From NCBI GenBank assembly GCA_036850595.1, contig CM072166.1, positions 18,950,756 through 19,014,755 on the forward strand: 64,000 bases of DNA, written 5' to 3'. The notes beneath the pieces were generated by a model. It made no database searches and was not told the DNA's origin. It saw only the letters and a list, made by a program, of their open reading frames with translations. Every line of letters begins with the position of its first letter. Position 1 is the stretch's first letter. Positions 1-12,600 of the stretch are shown here, piece after piece. Source of the stretch: Rhyacichthys aspro (taxonomy: Eukaryota; Chordata; Actinopteri; Gobiiformes; Rhyacichthyidae). The position numbers and the translations under genes are program-made.

Positions 1-50
1 TTTTGGCTTCTACTCACTATTTCAATAAGGAAATTAGGCATCCTGTAGTG

Positions 51-456
51 CATTGGTGTCAAACTCAAAGTGGTGAGGGGCCGCAATAGTTAATAAGAAT
101 CCTTTCAGGGGCCGAAGATAGTGATTTTTTGGAAGCTTTTATTCAATTTTGAAGGTCAGATTTCATCTTCGATGGAATGTTACAAAAGCTATCTTTAACA
201 TTCATTTTCACCTTTTATGGAAACTGGTTTTAGTTGTATTTGAACAGGTTTTAGATGGATGTGAACAGGTTGTAGATGGATTTGAAGAGGTTTAAGTCAC
301 ATTTGAACAGGGTTTAGTTGGATTTCAACAGATTTTAATTAGATTTGAACAGGTTTTATCTTTGTACCTAACCCACCTACTAAATGCATTGAATGGCCGC
401 ATAAAACATTGCAAGGGGCTGCATTTGGCCCCTGGGCCTTGAGTTTGTCATGTGTG
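51..456. repeat. hAT-type MITE with 8-bp target-site duplication
   Basis: The ends are imperfect inverted repeats: the left starts CATTGGTGTCAAACTC and the right end, read inward, is CACACATGACAAACTC. The element is flanked on both sides by CTGTAGTG (43-50 and 457-464), the 8-bp duplication expected of hAT transposons. The left part has a repeated GAACAGGTTTTAG-like motif (about 243-352). There is no transposase ORF, so it is non-autonomous. The family assignment is inferred from end sequence and duplication length. Confidence 0.7.
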
Positions 457-764
457 CTGTAGTGCATCAAAATCCAAACTCGCAACAGCTAGTAAACACT
501 CGCATTTGTGTGCCTTTACGCACGCCCTGTCTTTGATTTGACTCGACTTGAGTGGCCATCTCATGCGACACATTAAAAAAACGAAAACAAAAGTGTTTGA
601 AGGACAAGGGATTTTACACTGTTCGCTCACTAAAGATGAATAGTTTTAGGGGCAAGAGACTCAACTTAGAAATTGTTTAATTATAATAACTTTTAGTAAT
701 GTACGGGGCAGGGGATATTCATGAATAATCAAAACGACCAGGACAACCACCCCTATATTTATAC

Positions 765-945
765 CAGTGATCTCATACTCAATTCCTGGAGATCCACAGC
801 TCTGCACAGTTTACCATTTCACAGCTGATCAGCTAATCAAGCTCTTCAGGATTACCAGAAACTACTAAGCAGCTGTGAGTTGGAGATGGGTAAAGCTAAA
901 CTGTGCATAGCTGTGGCCCTCTAGGAATTGAGCTTGAGACCACTG
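765..945. repeat. short hAT-like MITE
   Basis: The left end (CAGTGATCTCATACTCAATT) and the right end (GGAATTGAGCTTGAGACCAC then TG) are long inverted repeats of each other. They continue inward into CCACAGCTCTGCAC on the left and its counterpart on the right. The 8-bp flanks ATTTATAC and ATCTATGC look like a duplication that has since diverged at two positions. It has no coding capacity and resembles a common fish MITE. Confidence 0.6.
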
Positions 946-2330
946 ATCTATGCCAAACTAACTATTATTTTTTAGTTCACTAATGTAAATCACGTGTTCA
1001 GAGCTCTGTTTGTGTCAAGTTCCAGTCTGAACAAACTTTTTTTCAGTTTCGCCCATTAAACTACGTTTAAGATTTATACTTAATCTGAAAGCTAAATGCA
1101 TAAGCTTTCCAAAAAATAGCTTTTACCACCAACTACTTTTGCCATTATGCTGTAGTTTAGCTTGCTACATTTCTCTGGGCGGTAGATTTAGTGTAGTGAA
1201 GCTTCATTCAACGCAGAGTAACTGGTAGCTTAGCTCATTACATTTTCCAAGTAGCTTGCCCAACACTGAAAACAATTAATTTAATAGTGTGTTAAAAATA
1301 TCACTGGTAATTCTCTTATGGCAGCAATGCATCTTTTCTCTGTCATCCTTCTTTTACAGTTGTCTATGCCCTTCATACATTTTACATATAAATTAATTTG
1401 TAATTGTATTTTTGTTTTCCCCACACATGTATTCTCTGAGATGTCACACAAATCTCATATTGAAATCTTTGTTTTTGTTTTGTTTTTTTATTAATGAATG
1501 AATGTGTATAAATTATCATTAAATCCAATTGGTACTTTCATTATGTTTAAAAAATTAATGAAATCATGATGTAATTGCTATTTGAAACAAAAGTAATGTT
1601 TTTTTTTATCCATAATGCAGTTAATTAAAGAATATTTTTGTGATATGGACAATAAGGTAGTTAACAACACCTGTTTTTAGGTTCATGATACCAGTTAAAC
1701 AAGTTGGCTATCAGCATGCGGGGTGAAATTGGTTTTCGGCTGGGGTGTATGGGTTTTAAGATAGTAAGGACTACACCACTGATCAAATCTGGCATCTCCC
1801 ATGACTTTATACCTCCTCAAACAAACATACAACCTGCCACAGCATTATCAATATCTACAGATAAAAACATTTTGAAACAGCATTTGGACATTAATAACGT
1901 TAACAACTTTACTCCCTATTACAATCATTTAAAGCACTAGCAGCAGTGGCATCTTTATTTAAAAGTAGAGACGTTTAAGACGGCAAGTTTGAAAGAAAGA
2001 ACATGACTTCTGAAACAGTATGGTAATTTTAGTATATTTTGTACAAATATGACTCTACTAGGGTACAGGGTATTGCCCTTTTTTTATTTATTATGTGTGT
2101 AGTGTGGTAGAGCGCCTCACTCATGTAATCTCTTGCCATATGCCACCGTACTGGTGTTTTTTGCAGGTTTCTGTCCTGTGTCGTGTGTGATAGGCTAGAT
2201 CTAATATTAAACTGGCACATCACCTGCAATAATATGTTCTCTATGCCAACTAACAGTAAAATACAGTTAATCCCATACAAAATAATACACAGAACCCACA
2301 TCACTAATCATTTAGTATTTTTGTGTGTGT
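946..2330. other. AT-rich non-coding sequence, probably MTR intron
   Basis: No exon of methionine synthase, RNA gene or recognisable transposon was found here. The short open frames have no domain and no coding signature. Because MTR starts mid-protein at 3591, this stretch is inferred to belong to the preceding MTR intron. Confidence 0.5.
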
Positions 2331-3545
2331 ACTGTGCCATGAAAAAGTGTTTGCCCCCTTTCTGATTTCTTATGTATTTTGCACATTTCTCACACTTCAA
2401 TGTTTCAAACCATCAAACAAATTTAAATATTAGACAAAGATAACTCAAGTAGATGAAAGTAACAAGTAACACGTAAATGCAGTTTTTAAGTGGCAATGGG
2501 CCCACTCTTTTCAGACTGTTTTGATTTAGCCACTTTGGAGGGTTTTCGAGCATGAACCGCCTTTTTTAAGGCCATACCACAGCATCTCAACCAGATTTAA
2601 TCCAGACTTTGGATAGGCCACTCCAAAACCTTCATTTTGTTGTTTTAAGTCATTCAGAGGTGGACTTGCTGGTGTGTTCTGTATCATTTTCCTGCTGCAG
2701 AACCCAAGTGCACTTCAGCTTGAGGTCATAAACTGATGGCTGGATATTCTCCTTCAGCAAAGCAGCCCCAAACCATCACACAACCACAACCTTATTTGAC
2801 TGTTAGTACTTTTACACCATATGTAATTGTACAAATCAGTTCAATTTTATTTGTATAGTCCAGTATCACAACAACAATTGCCTCAAAGGGCTTCACAAAA
2901 CAGACACACACCATCCAAAAACTTCTAAATTTATCCTTGTCAGTCCACAGAATATTTTCCCAAAAGTCTTGGGGGTCATTGAGATATGTTTTTGGTAAAA
3001 GTAAGATGAGCCTTTATGTTATTTTTTGTTTGTAGTGGCTTTTGCCTTGGAACTCTGCCATGTATACCATTTTAGCTCCTCTTCTTTCTTATGGTTAGGC
3101 ATGAACACTGACCCTAACTGAATCTAGTGAGGCCTTCAGTTCTTTAGGTGCTGTTGTGGGTTCTTTTGTGACCTCTTGGATGAGTTGTCACTGCGCTCTT
3201 TGGGTAATTTAGGCCGGCCACTACTGGGAAGGTTCACCATTTTCTCCATTTGTGGATAATGGTTCTCACCGTGTCCTAAACCTTTAGAAAGCTATAGAAA
3301 GGGCTCTGTAACCCTTTCCAGACTGATAGATGTCAGTTACTTTTTTCTCATCTGTTTCTTAAATTCTTTGGATTGCAGCATGATGTCTTGCATTTTGAGA
3401 TCTTTTGGCCTACTTCACTTTGTCAGACAGGTTATATTTAATTGATTTCTTGATTCATTAGGTCTGGCAGTAATCAGGCCTGGGTGTGACTAGTGAAATC
3501 CAAAAAATTGTGATTAATCACAGTTAATTCATGATTTAACAAAAT
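2331..3545 (-). mobile_element. Tc1/mariner-family relic with nested repeat
   Basis: One end reads GTGCCATGAAAAAGTGTTTG near 2334. On the minus strand, 2640-2710 translates to a decayed form of the Tc1 transposase block LQQDNDPKHTSKS, here roughly LQQENDTEHTSKST. Further relics of the same ORF run to about 3400 and the other end lies near 3540. The frame is broken many times. A different fish repeat, beginning TTCAATTTTATTTGTATAG, interrupts the relic at about 2837-2905. Two more copies of the family occur at 44510-45178 and 57957-58745. Confidence 0.7.
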
Positions 3546-3590
3546 ATATTATATTGTAATTTATATGCTGTTTAATATTTGTGTTTTCAG

Positions 3591-3698
3591 GTGATAAAAT
3601 CTGCACGTGTAATGAAGAAGGCAGTGAGCCATCTGATTCCTTTCATGGAAAAGGAGAGGGAAGAAATAATGGCTTTGACTGGGTCAATTGAAGACACA
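3591..3698 (+). CDS. MTR: MTR window exon 1 (end of B12 cap domain)
   Basis: It starts after the acceptor TGTGTTTTCAG and reads VIKSARVMKKAVSHLIPFME, ending GSIEDT before the donor GTCAGT. It is 108 bp and phase 0 at both ends. It encodes the last helices of the cobalamin cap. The weak donor GTCAGT is accepted because it restores the frame into DPYQG of the next exon. Confidence 0.9.
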
Positions 3699-6600
3699 GT
3701 CAGTCTAAATTAACTCTGGAATTCTTGAAATTACTACTTTATCAATGAGTCTGTCATAAACTGACATGGTCTTTCATTGTCTTTTGTTCAGGATCCCTAT
3801 CAAGGCACTGTTGTTTTGGCTACTGTGAAGGGAGACGTCCATGATATTGGCAAAAATATTGTAGGTGTTGTTCTTGGCTGCAACAATTTCAGGTAAAACT
3901 TTAACTGCTTCAAGATCAATATTTTCATATCACTTTTACTATTCTCAAGTGTTTGCCTAAAATTGTTACATTTAGAGCTTTACTTAATTTATACTTTTAG
4001 ACTGGGATTTTTGTAAGTCACAATTCAGTTTATTTTTATGTATTATTATTATTAATTGATGTGCAACTCAGATATGTGACAATGTTTTCAGGGTAATTGA
4101 CCTAGGTGTGATGGTTCCCTGTGATCAGATTCTTAGAGAAGCTGTGGCACGTAAAGCAGGTACTCTCAGCCTCCATGCAGACATACAGACCGTCAAATGT
4201 TTGTAACCAACTTCAGTTGCGTGTGCATTTAGGCAAAAAAGGTGAGGTCAGAAATAGAGCTAAGCTTACTATGTACAAGGCACTGCTTCAGACTATATTA
4301 TGTGTAAACATGTAGAGAATGCCAAAGAACACCACATGGAGGAGCCAGATTTGTTTTGGGACATGTGCTTCCTCAGCAAAGACTGTTAAACTGAGAAGTG
4401 CCTGTGCAGATTAGTAGACACAGCACTAAATTACCAAAACCTACATTAAGAGAAATGCACATTGCTGTTGTAGACAGACATTACACAAATGTATAAAAGG
4501 TTAATAAAAGAGTTGAGAGATTTGCAGAAATATGTGAAGGCTATTATGGGTGTGCACGAGTAGTCAAATTTTTATTCGATCCGTAATATTTATTAAAAAA
4601 ATAAAAACACTATTCGAATTTCAATGATTTTTTAAAAATTAATTAATTAATAAATCCTTAATTAACACAAACTAAAACCAGTTACACCTATGCAATAGCC
4701 ACCAATTTCCACTGCACGCGTCTTCCCTTCACTGCAGCTTAGAAGCGCATGCTCAGGAATAACAAGATAGCGCAATAAAAGCCATTGATGTGTGCGGACC
4801 AAAAAATAAGTATAGTTTGCAATTACTTTTTTTTTATTCACTTCAACAACAACATCACTTCACAGGGGTTTTCCTCATTACATTGGCCACAAATAAGCTT
4901 TGTTGTTGCAGATTTTATTGCATTTAATGCTTAATCATGTATATAAAGGTCTAAATATTTGAATTCTGAAACTCTGAAGTTTCATTTTTATACATTGTTT
5001 AATTTTCACCTACAAAACACGGAATGTAGCCTATAACTTTGTTTCTGTATATATACCCTGATACACTTGAAATGATGTTCAGAAATATGTTTCAGAAATC
5101 AACACCTGCCTCATTAAACTTAATTTAAATAAACAAGTATTGGAATATTCGTTTTTTTATGAGTTTAAAAATTCGAATGTACTATTTGTGGAAAATGTCC
5201 ATCCCTAAAGGCTATAGGTTTTTAAGGGTTCAATTGTAAACAACACAGTAGTTAACCTTAGTGCAGTACTCACTCTATTTAAGATTTGTTTTTTGCTGCC
5301 TCTGAATTGTCTTTCTTGTTTATATAAATTAATGGGGAATACTGCTACTTTTGACACTGGGATCCAATTGATGACGTTGCTTTTTTAAAGGGTGCATGCA
5401 ACATTTATGTATGTGGCAGACTCATGTACACACAGCAGTGAGATCATCTCAGTGTTGGGGGAGTAGCCACGTAGTATTTTCATGTTGTTGTGATTCACAA
5501 CATTGTTAGTCACACCCAGTGTTTTCTGTCTTACTGTAGACATCATTGGCCTGTCGGGACTCATCACCCCCTCTCTGGATGAGATGATCCATGTGTCCAA
5601 AGAGATGGAGAGACTGGGAATGAGCACCCCATTGTTAATTGGTGGAGCCACCACATCCAAGTAAACCCCCCAAGCATTTCTTGTGTGAATATTCCTTAAG
5701 TATGTGATGTCCTTGCAGTTATTAAACTGTCCTGACTGGGTTGGAAGAGCTCAGAATATAATTTCTGTAAACTTTTGTATCAGATACTAAACAGCACTTC
5801 TATCATTCCTGTGTAGATTAATGTTGATGTAAAATAAATCACAATAAAGTGAAGTTATTGTAAATTCAATTTCATTATTAATTTACGTTATTACGTTTCT
5901 TACGTTATTAATCCCCAAATAAATAAAAAAGCTAATTAATTGATTCTGTCCCTCGACCCATCAAGAGTGTACAGACCTATTATTATCATGATGATGAATC
6001 ATAATTGAAACTGAAAACAACTTACACATGTTTGTTTTTGTATGTTGGTAAGGATTTTGTTATTGTTTCGGTCTGTCACTTTTGTAATATTCTTTTGTTT
6101 TGACAGGACACACACAGCAGTGAAAATTGCCCCACGCTATAGTTCTCCTGTAATTCATGTGCTAGATGCCTCTAGGAGTGTGGTGGTGGTAAGAAAAGAC
6201 CCTCTTTACAAATGATGTTTTTAATTAAGTTATTCTGGTGTCACTGAGCAAAAATAAAGCTCACTGATGCTGGCCATAAATGAAGATAAATCATTGCATG
6301 TTGGTTTGCATGTGACACAAATATGATTTCACAATGTAAATTATACTGTATTTACAGTGCTCCCAGCTCATGGATAATATAATGAAGGAGGAGTACTTTG
6401 AGGAGCTTAAAGAGGAATATGAGGAAATCAGGCATGATCACTATGAGTCCCTCAAGGTACAGTCTGGCTCTATGAAAGAAATAGGCTGAACCAGTTTATC
6501 GTCAACAGGAATATGTACTGCAATATCATAATTTATTATTTGTTAGGATCGCCAGTATCTGTCTCTAAACCAGGCCAGACAAAAGGCTCTACATATAGAC

Positions 6601-9600
6601 TGGACATCTATGCCCAAGCCAGGTAATAAATAAGAATACATAGCAACAATAACAAAACCACAGAAAAGAAACTGTGTGTGTGTTTGTTTCCTAGTGTGCC
6701 CTCAGTTTCTGGGCACTCAAGTTTTTGAGTGCTACGACTTGAACAGCCTGCTAGACTTCATTGACTGGAAACCTTTCTTTGACGTGTGGCAGCTCAGAGG
6801 AAAATACCCCAATAGAGGTTACCCCAAGATTTTTAATGATAAGACAGTGGGTATGTGCTATTCTTCAGTTTTTCATTTAACACTCTTGTTTCTTACAAAA
6901 GAACATATCAAAATACATTTTTGTCAGTTTCATGTTAATATTTTTTATATTTTTTATGATTTTTAGTAATGTTTGTTTAAAGCCACTCTGTGTAACTTTT
7001 AGCCAGCAGAGGGCACAGATCCCTCTCTGTGCAACTGCACAGGCTGCAACACCATCTTTATTTACAAGTACAGATGTCTGTGTAGGTTTTCAGTCATTCA
7101 GGTAATTGTAATGTTAAACAGTTACCGAATGAGAGGCTGGAAGTAGTATCAGTCTCATTAAGCAGGTGAATGGCCTATATTGGGGTTAATGGGGAAGTCG
7201 TTTCCCAATTGAGGGCCATTAGCAGAAATTTTACATTTTCTGAAGTTGAAGGCTTCTTGTTGTGAAACTGGCTCTGTCTAGGCTTTAACACACAGTTGTA
7301 GGTGATGAATTGTGACTTAAGCCTCTCCCTATGTTTAATGAAGGCTGTTCTAATTTATCAAAAATTGCTTTTTTCACTCCACGTTTAACCACTTAGACTC
7401 CCTGGCCAGTATCTGGACATCACTGTACTCAAAAGAGTGACCTCTCTCTTTCAAATGGAGGTGTACTGCAGATTCAGGTCCACCCACATTAGCTCTTCTG
7501 TGCTCATACATCCTCTTGTGAAAGCTTTCATTTTGAGGTTCTGTCCAGCGAAGGGTACTGTGTCTTTGAGATAGGCATGATTCTACTGACCTCATGTTTA
7601 AGAACCATCAAAATGATTTTAAAAATGTATATTTTGTTTTTATGCAGGGTGGCTTGTTACATCCTTTCAAAGATCCTTTTTTTAATTTATTTGTCTTAAA
7701 CTTATATTGATTTTGGAAACTGTTGTTTGATTCCCATTCATCATTTATATATTACCATACAGTATTAGTAATAATAGTAATTAACTATTGTAAAAGTTCT
7801 TTGAGAGTTTTATTTTTTCAATATTATTTTTCCTGTTGTGACCAAAGGGAATAATTGGTTAAATACTACAATACATGTTATGTTCATTAACTTGTTTTTT
7901 ATGAGAAGCCAGACTAAAGCTCAATTTCTTGTAGGATCTGAGGCTCGGCGCCTTTTTGATGACGCACAGCAGCTGCTTAACCAAATGACTGACACATCAG
8001 GTCTGAAGGGGCAGGGCATTGTAGGATTTTGGCGTGCCCAGAGTCAAGGTGATGACATCTATGTGTACCAAGATGACGTCATAGTACACAAAGATACTGA
8101 GCCCATTGCTGTATTCCATGGTCTGCGGCAACAGGTACAACTCAGTTAGTCTGCATCTCTGACATACTTACAATTGTGTACATACATCACACAAGAAAAA
8201 GCCCGTTAGCAGAAGCTCGTTGTTTACTTAAAATCATTAAAACCTTTCTGTATATGGTGTTTGTCACAGGTGGAGAAGGACACCTCCAGCTCTGAGCCCT
8301 ACCTGTGTCTATCAGATTTCATTGCTCCTGTGGACAGTGGAGTTCCAGACTACATTGGTGTGTTTGCTGTGGCTGTGTTTGGAGCAGAGGAACTGAGTCA
8401 AAAATTTCAGGCTAAAGGCGACGACTATAACAGCATTATGGTCAAAGCTCTGGCTGACCGTCTGGCAGAGGTAAACAGCAGTGTAGCTAATGGAACATGC
8501 TGTTCATAAAATATAAAGCAAGTTTAAAACAAAAGAATTTCTCTTAAACTGTGTTTAAAGAGAAGAAAGGTTTTGCATGCCCAAGCCCCCATCGGATTTG
8601 GATCTTTAGACATGGTTTTTGTTTAACCATGGTTGCTTATCCTGCTATAGAGAAGAAGAAATAATTAAACCCAGCTGCCAGAAGAACAAGTGAGGAGTAA
8701 AAACTGGCAGGGACTGGAAAAGGTACAGGAATTTTAGCAGGATAATCCTTTTAAGTCTTTTAGTCTTTTTTTTTTAGTCCAAAATTCTGTGAGCATGGGA
8801 AAAGGGAGGTTATTACCAATGTAAAGAATTCCAAGTTTTTGTGTGGGACTGCAATCAAATTGAATTATGGAATTTGATTTGACTTGTGAAAAGTCAAAAA
8901 AAAAAGGGTCGCTACTGTATTCACTATTATTTCTTTTTTTTTTTGTGTCTGCACTTTGAGCACTAATTTGACCCCTTGACCATGCCTGAAAACTTTACCA
9001 AACTTTGCCCAAAATTCTGAGGTCTTTCTTTTCTTTTCTTTTCTTTTCTTTGACATATAGTCACAAAATTTGGTACTCCTTCCTCAAATCGAAGAAAACA
9101 AAAAATATATTATGATGGCTTTTCCCCCTGACAAACAGGAAGTCGGCCATCTTGGACTGAAGTCAAAAGTCAGTTTTTGTACTTTTTATATTTGAACAAA
9201 CCCATCCTAGTGCATTTGACAGAATAATCTCAAATTTGCACAGCATGCACCCTGTATCTCTCTCAAACATTTTCAGATTGAGTCAGACCCAAAGAAGCAA
9301 TTGTGCACAATGACACCCTGAACACACCGACACGCAATTTATGCATTTTGACTTGACGATGATTTGTCGTAACTGTTATATATTAGATATATCCTCCTAG
9401 GGTTTTTAATACAGGCGCTTCAATCTTGCTCAAGATAATGCAGACCTGTGCCAACTAAATATATCAATTAGGGCTTGGATCAGCTTGGGTGTGGCCATGA
9501 CAATGCTGCCAACATGGCATTAAAAATGCTGTAACTTGTCATACATACTCTGATTGCAATCGGGCCCCCACAGTCCATTTGTTCATACTCATGACCTGAA

Positions 9601-12600
9601 TGCAAATATTGGACAATAAAACCAGTATCTTGTAAAAACATAGCTCCAGTGCCCCCAACTTATTTTGAATGGGACATGAAGTTTGTCGTAGACAAATGAA
9701 ATTTGGTGCACACATCCCTTATGGCCTTCTGAAAATACAAGCCTATGACGACCCACTCCTACCTGCCACAGTGTTGCAATGGCAACACCTGAAATCCGTG
9801 ATATAAATGAATGGGAGGGGAGAATTTGATTTTGTTCAATCTTCATGAAATTTGGCACAGATATCCAGCTTCGTACCCTGAGCAAAAAACCCTATGGGTG
9901 CATTCATATGGTCCTCTGGAACTCGGAATATCCGAGTTAGGAAGTCGTTCTTCTAACTTCGGTGTGTTCACATGACTTCAGCTGGGAAAGTCGGAACATT
10001 CTAAACCATAACAACAAGGAAGATGGATGTGAAGTCATAAATGTGCTAATATTAATGCAGTTAAAAGTCAAAGTAGCAATTATTAGCCTATTAACAGCAG
10101 TTCAAGAAAAATATAGCCTATTTAAATTTAACATAACGCCCTTATGTTGAAACTTCTAGTGTATGTTGATGATAAAAATAACATCAACATGGAACCTCGG
10201 GCAATCCGACTCACCCGAGTTTCCGAGCTATTGTTCGGAATTGCTATTCAATCATTGAATACAAATATCACAAACATGAAGGACGAACTTAAACAGGAGA
10301 TCCAAAATTGAAAGACTGAGGTGAAGAAGTTACAAGACGTTATTCGCAAGGTACAAGGTTAACTGAGACCGAACGAACGAGTGGACGACCTTGAGACTGT
10401 GAACACAGAGTTGCGGGACGCATTACAACACTTACAACGCTTCAAGTCAAAGTGACTGACTTAGAAGGAAGATCGCTTCGTAATAATATAAGCATTTATG
10501 GGATAAGAGAGGGTGCGGAGGGGAACGATACGTTGTTGTTTATCAACACCCTTTTAAAGAAAGAGCTCTCCCTGGGAGAAGACATGGATCTACAGAGACA
10601 GCGTGCTCACTGCCACAGCACTTGCAAGATCCATTTTGGTAAACTTTCAAAGATTCAACATAAAAGACAAGGTACTGAAGGCAGTATGGTGAAGGAAGAT
10701 TACCTATGATGGTAAAGTGATTTTGTTTGCCCATGACATGCCTACCGAGGTCATCAACTCGCCAAAAAAATACAAGAACATTAAGAAGGTTCTCAAAGAA
10801 ACTAAGATACGCTTCCAGACGCCATATCCAGCCAGAATGAGGATTCACTGGGGCAATGGGCTGCATCTGTATAGAAAGAAAGAAATGAAGAGAGGCTTTA
10901 CCACGCTCTGCTGTCAAAAACTGAAAACATTCATTTACCCGTGGTGCGCACTGGAACAAAGTCAACAGCACATACACCGAGCGGATCCGTGAGAGGCTCC
11001 ACGGATTTCACTGGGAGCAAGTATACATTCTAAAAAAAAGTATATATGACAGTTCTACGAAGTACCTGGTTGCGGTGTGTACTTTAATAATGTAAGTATG
11101 TGGTGTATGCTAGCCTCATTCATTATGGAAAGAAAATGACAATCCAGGCTTTTATATCAGTTCAGTTAACAAGGTAAAATGACGTTAAGTGCTGAGCCTC
11201 TACAACTGTTGCTACAACATGCTGTTATATATTTACCAACCCCCGTTTAACTTCAATAACGCTGATCTGGAGGAAGGTGGAGGTTTTTTTGTGTGTGTGT
11301 TTGCTCAAGGGAAGGGAATTTTGCTTCTAGCATCCAGCAGCCTGCGTAGGTTTTTTTTTTTGGTCCTGCATTGTCAGAAGGATGTAGGATGACAGGGCTG
11401 TGTGTTGCCCTTAAGGTGGAAGTCTTTTTGTTACTGTGTTTGTTAACGTTCTACTTTTCTTGTTCTAATTTTGTTGAAACAGTCAGCATGTGTAGATTGG
11501 AATATCGGTATGAATAATAGTGATTTTGGAGCAGTCTCATGGAATGTCTCAATAACCCTGCTAAAAGGGGTAGAGTAATGTCCCAGAGAAAGGGGAAAAA
11601 ACAAATTTCTCCAAGAAACTCATAAATCCCAAACAGAACATGAGAAATTAAAGAAATTTGGATTTAAAAATACTTTTTACAGTTCATTTAAAACAGGGCA
11701 TAAAAGAGGTGTTGCAGTGTTAATGCATAACTCTTTGCATTTTTAACTATATTCAATCATCAAATCATCAATCATAAAAGAGATAAATCTAAACCAAAAT
11801 ATAATTCAATCCTAACATTCTTTGGGATACCCTGAAGGCGGTTATAAGAGGTGAAATTATTTCACTGAGCTCAGCTATTAAGAAGGCAAAAGAAAAACAA
11901 CTTAAAGAACTGCAAGCAACATCAAAAGGTTTGGAAAGTAAATACTTTATGACTCCATGTGATCATCTCTTAGAAGAAATTAAAAAGATACAATGCAAAT
12001 TTTAGATTTATATAAAACCAAAGAAGAGAAAAAGCAGTCATAATATGAAACTGGGCCTAAGGCTACAAAAATTACTTGCTTGGAAAATGTGCAAAAAACA
12101 AATAATGCAATCTGTATGCTCGACAACTGACCCAACAACAGGGATGGTGGAAAAGGATCTGGTAGGAATAAATAAAACATTCCAGACATATTATAAAACG
12201 TTATATACATAGTATTGGAAAATATAAAAGTGTTTCTTAATTTATTAGATCTGCCATCAATTGGGAAGCAACAGAATGAATGCCTAAGTAAGCAGAGTTA
12301 CAAAAAAGAACTGGAGATAGCAATTAAAATATTTAAAAATGGTAATACGCCAGGTAATGATGGGCTACCAGTGGAGTGGTATAAAGCATTTGAAGAAGAC
12401 CTGGCACCAGTCTTATTAAAATGACTAAACTGGACATTAAAGAATATGTCAACACCATAACAACAATTATTACAGTCATACCCAAAGAAGGCAAGAATAA
12501 AATACTGTGTAGCTCTTATAGACCTCGCGGTGCACAATGACCCAGAAGGACTAGTCACCAGGTAAGTTTGTAATAGTTTTATTACAGGAAGGTAAGTATT

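Noticed and set aside
1..3590. Earlier MTR exons
   Set aside because: The preceding conserved text (GAGKMFLPQ and upstream) was not found in any frame, so the preceding exon lies before the window.
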